Shown: positions 19,413 through 23,591 of the stretch, piece by piece | Numbering within the stretch: position 1 is the stretch's first letter | Layout: every line of letters begins with the position of its first letter | Source of the DNA: Acholeplasma sp. CAG:878 | Lineage (GTDB): Bacteria > Bacillota_I > Bacilli_A > RF39 > UBA660 | Length of the DNA: 23,591 bases | NCBI GenBank assembly: GCA_000432255.1 | Contig: HF989891.1 | Location: 1 to 23,591 of the forward strand | Reading direction: 5' to 3' | The notes under the pieces: generated by a model | Told to the model about the DNA's origin: nothing | Seen by the model: the letters and a program-made list of their open reading frames with translations, nothing else | The model's database searches: none | Position numbers and translations under genes: made by a program

Positions 19413-21278
19413 ATGAATATAATAAACAAAAAAACAGTTGTAGTTTCTACAAGTAATGAATTAAAAGATGTTTTAGAAAAAGATAATCGTTATGAATATA
19501 TTTATTTAGATAATGATATTACATTAGAAAGTGGTATTACAATAAATAAAAATAAAAGTAAAATAACAATTAATGGAACATACAAAGATATTTTACACAC
19601 TTTAATTGGAATGGATAACCTAGATAGTACAGATACAATTATTTGTAGTTCATCTACAAAAGAGGCTAAAATTAAAAATATAAAAATAATAAACACTAAT
19701 ATACATGGTGTTATATATTTGCCGATGGAGGATAGTTATGAAGATATTATAACTATTTATGAAAATATCATATTTAATGGAACAAATTAGCATTAAATAC
19801 CTATGGTGTTGTTAAAATAAATAATTCTACTATTACAATTTAGGCAACTAATAATGTTGAACCTCAAGAAGTATGTGAAGCAACTTATGTTATAATTGGT
19901 GGTAAAACTAATATATTTAGTAGTTCGTTAAATTTCCTTTTATTTTCAGAAAAATCTTTAAATCCGTATGTTGTGTTTTTGTGTAAAAGTGACATAATAT
20001 TATCAATTGAATCAAGAGAATTTATGTCTGGAACTAATAAATTAAATTTTACGATTTTACATGATACAAAAGTACATTTAACGACAGGAAATGGTTTTTC
20101 TTCTGAATCAAATTATGGAGCAAATAATGTTTTAATAGATGAAAGGGCTTCTTCTATATTTATTGAAAAAAAGTACCGTACAATTCCGATGTGGGGAATT
20201 TTTGGTACTTTGACAGTGAAAGAAGATTCGGAATTACAATTAATCAATTTATATAATAACACACCTAGCGATAACTATAATATACATTTTAAAGGTACTG
20301 ATTGTTAGATGTTTATCGAAAATCCAAAAAATTTAGTATTGTACTCAAAAAATTCAAATGTTATATATACAGATAATCTTTTGAATTTTAATATAAAGTG
20401 TTCTAGAATTAATATGTGGTTAAATTCTACTGATATTTCATTTGCTGGAGATATAAACGATTTGCCTAATTATTCTTGGTATAAAGAGAGTAAACTTACT
20501 TGAAATAGAAGGACTTATTACTTCTTCCCTTACTTCCATTATTAAATATAATATAACGCCAAGTGAATTAAAAAATTTACCTGATATTGGTAACTTTGCA
20601 TTTCAAAGTAAAAAACAGTTTTCTATCGGATGTACTTATATGAATATTCATCCAATTAACTCAACCAAAAATATAATAAGTGGTCATACTACTCGTTTTG
20701 CTGATATTTTAATAAAATATAATAATATAGAAGAAGTAGTAAATGCTGATGATAATGGTTTATTTGAATACAATATACCATCTTCTATAAATGATAACAC
20801 TAAAATAGAATTAACTTCAAATGTTGGAGGTGGTTTCATTTATCAAACAAGGACTGTAGCCACACCTTTTGAAGGTGAATTAACCTTATTAAGTGCTAAT
20901 TCATCAATTGATTTTTCATCTAATCCAATAGATAGTACATATATATTTCCCAAAGTAGAAGATTTAAAAATAAAAATAGTTGATAGTAGATTAAATAGTT
21001 CTGATTGGAAATTATATACTTATATAAATAAACAACTAACATCAACTAATGGATTTGTATTAAATGGTTCATTAATATTTAAAACATTTGATGATGAAAT
21101 AATAGTTTTAAATAATACTCCAACAATAGTTTATAAAGGAAATAATAACGAGGGAATAGTTAGTTTCAATGAAATTACTTGGTCAAAAGAAAAAGGCCCA
21201 TTACTTAATCTTACTGATAATGTTATGGAAGTTAATGAAGAATATTTTGCCACTATTTATTTTTATGTAGAAGAATAG
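19413..21278 (+). pseudogene. Decayed pectate-lyase-like surface adhesin
   Basis: Four reading-frame pieces form one gene of about 620 codons. Lesions: (1) a frameshift near 19785, where the frame switches from 19413-19790 to the next piece; (2) a nonsense TAG at about 19841, after NNSTITI; (3) a nonsense TAG at 20306-20308; (4) a frameshift near 20495, explained by one extra T in ACTTGAAATA. The first part has the repeated beta-helix pattern of the pectate-lyase-like adhesive domain (STSNELKDVL, YIYLDNDITL, EVCEATYVIIGGKTNIF, NPKNLVLYS, INMW). The last part is Ig-like, followed by a WxL-like region (SSDWKLYTYI, ITWSKEKGPLL). No signal peptide is visible at the ATG at 19413, so the 5' end may be lost too. 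Both TAG codons and two indels argue for decay, not recoding. Confidence 0.8.
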
Positions 21279-21300
21279 TAATAAATTTATGTATAGTTTT

Positions 21301-21327
21301 CAGACTAATTTTTAGTTTGTTTTTTTT
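21301..21327 (+). terminator. Intrinsic terminator after the adhesin pseudogene
   Basis: CAGACTAA (21301-21308) pairs with TTAGTTTG (21312-21319), one G-U, loop TTT, followed by eight T. Confidence 0.85.
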
Positions 21328-21356
21328 ATTGTTAGAATAATTAATAATTTTTATTC

Positions 21357-21385
21357 TTGTTATAACTAGTAAATAATGATATACT
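21357..21385 (+). promoter_or_regulatory. Sigma-A promoter for the nucleotidase-hydrolase gene
   Basis: TTGTTA (21357-21362), a 17-bp spacer and TATACT (21380-21385) with TGA extension. Confidence 0.7.
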
Positions 21386-21423
21386 ATAGTTAGTTAAGAA
21401 TAAATTGTTAAAAAGAGGTAATT

Positions 21424-22872
21424 ATGAGAATAGGATTAGATATAGATAATGTTATAAGTGATTTTGATAAAAAAATATTAGAAGAATTTTATAAAGAAGA
21501 TAAAAATAAAAGAGGTAAAGGAATAATAAACCCTGATGGTAGATGGATTAAACATCAATTTGATTGGACTAATGATGAAATTGAAGAATTTTTCAACAAA
21601 AATATGGAAAGATTTGCTCAAGAATTTGATTTAAGATTTCAAGCAAAAAAATATATGGATAAATTGCTGAATGATGGACATAAATTATATTTGATTTCTA
21701 ATCGATGCGAACCACATTACAGTAGACCATATGAAATAACGACTAATTGGTTATCTGATAAAGGTATAAAATACACAAAATTAATTCTATCCGAAACTAC
21801 AAACAAAAGCAAAGAATGCTTAGAAAATAATATTGATGTTATGTTTGATGATGTGGTTAAAAACTGTGAACAACTTATTGAAGCAAATGTAAAAACTTAT
21901 CTTATGGGAACAAAATACAATAAAAAATTTTCAAACCATTTAGAGATTGTGAATGATTGGGAGGAATTATATATGAAAGTTAAAAATCTAGAAAAGAAAA
22001 AAGTGATTCTTGATACAGATATGTACAATGAAATTGATGACCAATTTGCTTTAACATATCTAATTAAATCACTTGATGTGTTTGATTTAGAAGCTATAAC
22101 AATTGCCCCTTTTTTAAAAAGTGGCTACGCTAAAACAACTAATATAGAAGATGGAATAAATAAAAGTTATGATACCACTTTGAAATTACTTGGTCTATTA
22201 AATAAAGATGAATATAAAGAAAAAGTTTATAAAGGTTCATTAAGATTTTTAAATGATGAACCAGAAGGTAGTGAAGCTGTAAATAAAATAATTGAAATAG
22301 CTTCTAATAATGAAAAAACAACAATTATTGCTATTGGAGCAATTACAAACATAGCAAATGCTATCTTAAAAGAACCATCTATAATAAATAAAATTAAAGT
22401 TGTTTGGTTAGGTGGTAATAGCTTTCTAACGGAAGATAATAGTGAATTTAATTTTAGACAAGATATAAAAGCAGTTCAAACTGTATTTAATTCTAACGTT
22501 CAATTAGTAGTAATTCCTTGTCGTAATGTTGCTTCTAATTTGTCTGTTACGATTTATGAGTTAGAACACTACTTAAGTGAAGATAATAAAATTAATAATT
22601 ATTTAAAAGAAATTTTTATAAACTGTAAAAAAGCGTTTATGCATGAAAAATCTGATGAAATTGGCTCAAGTAAGGTATTGTGGGACTTGAGTGCAGTTGC
22701 TTATGAAATAAATGCAGATTGGTTTAAAAGTAAATTAATTAGTTGTCCAACTATACTTGATAATGGTTTATATGAAAAAACAAGTAATAAACACAAAGTT
22801 GTATTTGTAAACGATTTATTTAGAAATAAAATAATGCAAGACTTCTATATTAAAATGGGTTTTAAAATATAA
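21424..22872 (+). CDS. Fusion of HAD 5'-nucleotidase and nucleoside hydrolase
   Basis: This 482-aa protein has two enzyme domains in one frame. Residues 1-185 are a HAD phosphatase of the 5'(3')-deoxyribonucleotidase type: DxD motif LDIDNVISDFD (D6, D8), motif II LISNR, and motif IV MFDDVVKN. Residues about 192-482 are an inosine/uridine-preferring nucleoside hydrolase: DTDMYNEIDDQFAL (Ca2+-binding Asp residues, two residues longer than the usual DTDPGxDD), IIAIGAITNIANAI, VVWLGGN and EFNFRQDIKAVQ. Together they would turn a nucleotide into nucleoside plus phosphate and then base plus ribose. An internal GGGAGG (21959-21964) and ATG (21973, M184) at the domain junction could start the hydrolase alone. 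GAGGTAATT precedes ATG 21424. Neighbours give no further hint of the substrate. Confidence 0.88.
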   Translation: MRIGLDIDNVISDFDKKILEEFYKEDKNKRGKGIINPDGRWIKHQFDWTNDEIEEFFNKNMERFAQEFDLRFQAKKYMDKLLNDGHKLYLISNRCEPHYSRPYEITTNWLSDKGIKYTKLILSETTNKSKECLENNIDVMFDDVVKNCEQLIEANVKTYLMGTKYNKKFSNHLEIVNDWEELYMKVKNLEKKKVILDTDMYNEIDDQFALTYLIKSLDVFDLEAITIAPFLKSGYAKTTNIEDGINKSYDTTLKLLGLLNKDEYKEKVYKGSLRFLNDEPEGSEAVNKIIEIASNNEKTTIIAIGAITNIANAILKEPSIINKIKVVWLGGNSFLTEDNSEFNFRQDIKAVQTVFNSNVQLVVIPCRNVASNLSVTIYELEHYLSEDNKINNYLKEIFINCKKAFMHEKSDEIGSSKVLWDLSAVAYEINADWFKSKLISCPTILDNGLYEKTSNKHKVVFVNDLFRNKIMQDFYIKMGFKI

Positions 22873-22943
22873 TTAAAAAGTAACAAAATTGAAAAATAAC
22901 AAATTATACTTAATTTAATAATATAAAGTTCTAAAGCCTCAAT

Positions 22944-22972
22944 TTGACACTTTTTGACAAAGATGATAAAAT
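22944..22972 (+). promoter_or_regulatory. Strong sigma-A promoter for the glucosaminidase-like gene
   Basis: TTGACA (22944-22949), perfect, with a 17-bp spacer and TAAAAT (22967-22972) plus TGA extension. A coding start upstream of about 22979 is therefore unlikely. Confidence 0.85.
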
Positions 22973-23006
22973 GGATATGTTTTCCGTTAAAAAAAGAGGT
23001 GAAAAA

Positions 23007-23549
23007 GTGAAAACAGGGCTGTGCTTTTTAGCAGTATTAGGTATATTGGTTGTACCAGTATCAACCAATGAAATAGTTTATGCTGAAGTTGAAAATAAAT
23101 TAGAACAATACGTAGAAGTTGAGGAAGAACCAAAAATTGTTTATGATGGTTTAACAAAAGAAGAATTAATCAATAAAATTAATAAATCTTTAAATTCAAC
23201 TATCAGTGGTAAAGGTAATATAATCGTAGAACATTCACTAGAACTGGGATTAGATCCATATCTAGCAACAGCAATTATATTACATGAAACAGGTTGTAAA
23301 TGGAATTGTAGTACGCTTGTAAAAAAATGTAATAATGTTGGTGGCCAAAAAGGAAAACCATCTTGTAATGGTGGTAGTTATAAAAGATATGATACTCTAG
23401 ATGAGGGATTAATTGGTTATATGGACAATTTATACTATAATTATATTGCTAAAGGTTTAAAAACACCAGAACAAATCGGGCCAAAATATGCTATGAGTAA
23501 AACTTGGGCTGGTAAAGTAAATAAGTATATACAAGAAATAAAGTCCTAA
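23007..23549 (+). CDS. Secreted glucosaminidase-like / lysozyme-fold protein
   Basis: This 180-aa protein begins at GTG 23007, 4 nt after GAGGTGA; upstream in-frame starts (22977 ATG, 22944 TTG) fall in the promoter or leader. Residues 1-26 form a signal peptide (MKTGLCFLAVLGILVVPVST, cleavage after VYA likely). The mature domain has a lysozyme/glucosaminidase pattern: GLDPYLATAIILHETG with the candidate catalytic Glu, NNVGG, YKRYDTLDEGLIGYMDNL and YAMSKTWAGKVNKYI. Four Cys between CKWNC and PSCNGG could form disulfides. It probably cleaves or binds peptidoglycan outside the cell; glucosaminidase versus lytic transglycosylase cannot be decided. Confidence 0.78.
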   Translation: MKTGLCFLAVLGILVVPVSTNEIVYAEVENKLEQYVEVEEEPKIVYDGLTKEELINKINKSLNSTISGKGNIIVEHSLELGLDPYLATAIILHETGCKWNCSTLVKKCNNVGGQKGKPSCNGGSYKRYDTLDEGLIGYMDNLYYNYIAKGLKTPEQIGPKYAMSKTWAGKVNKYIQEIKS

Positions 23550-23565
23550 TGGACTTTTCTTTTTT
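23540..23565 (+). terminator. Intrinsic terminator after the glucosaminidase-like gene
   Basis: AAAGTCC (23540-23546) pairs with GGACTTT (23551-23557) around TAAT, followed by a T-rich tail. The last 26 bases of the window hold nothing recognisable. Confidence 0.85.
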
Positions 23566-23591
23566 GTAATTTCAACCGCACCACTTATCTA

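Noticed and set aside
19841..20308. TAG recoding to explain in-frame TAG codons in the adhesin
   Set aside because: TAG ends clear genes here (for example spoIIQ, mntP and cotJC), and the same gene also has two frameshifts.
1..23591. CRISPR array, insertion sequence, prophage or restriction system
   Set aside because: No regularly spaced repeats, transposase, integrase or phage structural genes beyond the partial DGR target were found.

Overview
The window is about 23.6 kb of very AT-rich chromosome from an endospore-forming Firmicute. Evidence for this is spoVT, spoIID, spoIIQ, spoIIID, mbl, cotJ genes, consensus GGAGG ribosome binding sites, vegetative promoters that nearly always carry an extended -10 (TGnTATAAT), and short hairpin/T-run terminators. 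Gene order follows Bacillus/Clostridium landmarks (tatD - 3D protein - rsmA; murA ... DUF1146 - spoIID - spoIIQ - spoIIID - mbl). The genus cannot be fixed from the sequence; an uncultured gut-type Bacilli or Clostridia lineage is an inference.

Region 1 (1-2505) is a diversity-generating retroelement (DGR). It holds the 3' end of a C-type-lectin-like target gene with its variable repeat (VR, 32-175), a non-coding template repeat (TR, 388-531), a structured spacer ending in a terminator-like hairpin, and an overlapping three-gene operon: a 123-aa MutS-like accessory protein (MSL), an Avd-type four-helix protein and the DGR reverse transcriptase. VR and TR differ at 14 of 144 positions, and every difference falls on a TR adenine, the signature of adenine-specific mutagenic retrohoming. 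VR and TR are about half G+C in a very AT-rich background.

Region 2 (2786-8597) is mostly housekeeping: spoVT, a small membrane protein, tatD, a 3D-domain protein, rsmA, an AGCS symporter, ung and mntP. Region 3 (8638-14751) is the cell wall/sporulation block: murA, a degenerate SGNH protein, rpmE, rpiB, a DUF1146 protein, spoIID, spoIIQ, spoIIID and mbl, closed by a perfect 14-bp bidirectional terminator. Region 4 (14746-18561) holds two tandem XRE regulators, a DUF421 membrane protein, a Nudix hydrolase, a D-Ala-D-Ala ligase that appears to start at AUA, and the cotJ spore-coat operon with CotJA and CotJB fused.

Region 5 (18604-23591) carries tRNA-His, a GNAT acetyltransferase, a decayed pectate-lyase-like surface adhesin with four lesions, a HAD 5'-nucleotidase fused to a nucleoside hydrolase, and a secreted glucosaminidase-like protein. 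The points most worth a second look are the DGR with its mini-MutS and attenuator-like TR terminator, the ddl start codon, the nucleotidase-hydrolase fusion with an internal ribosome binding site, and the CotJA-CotJB fusion.
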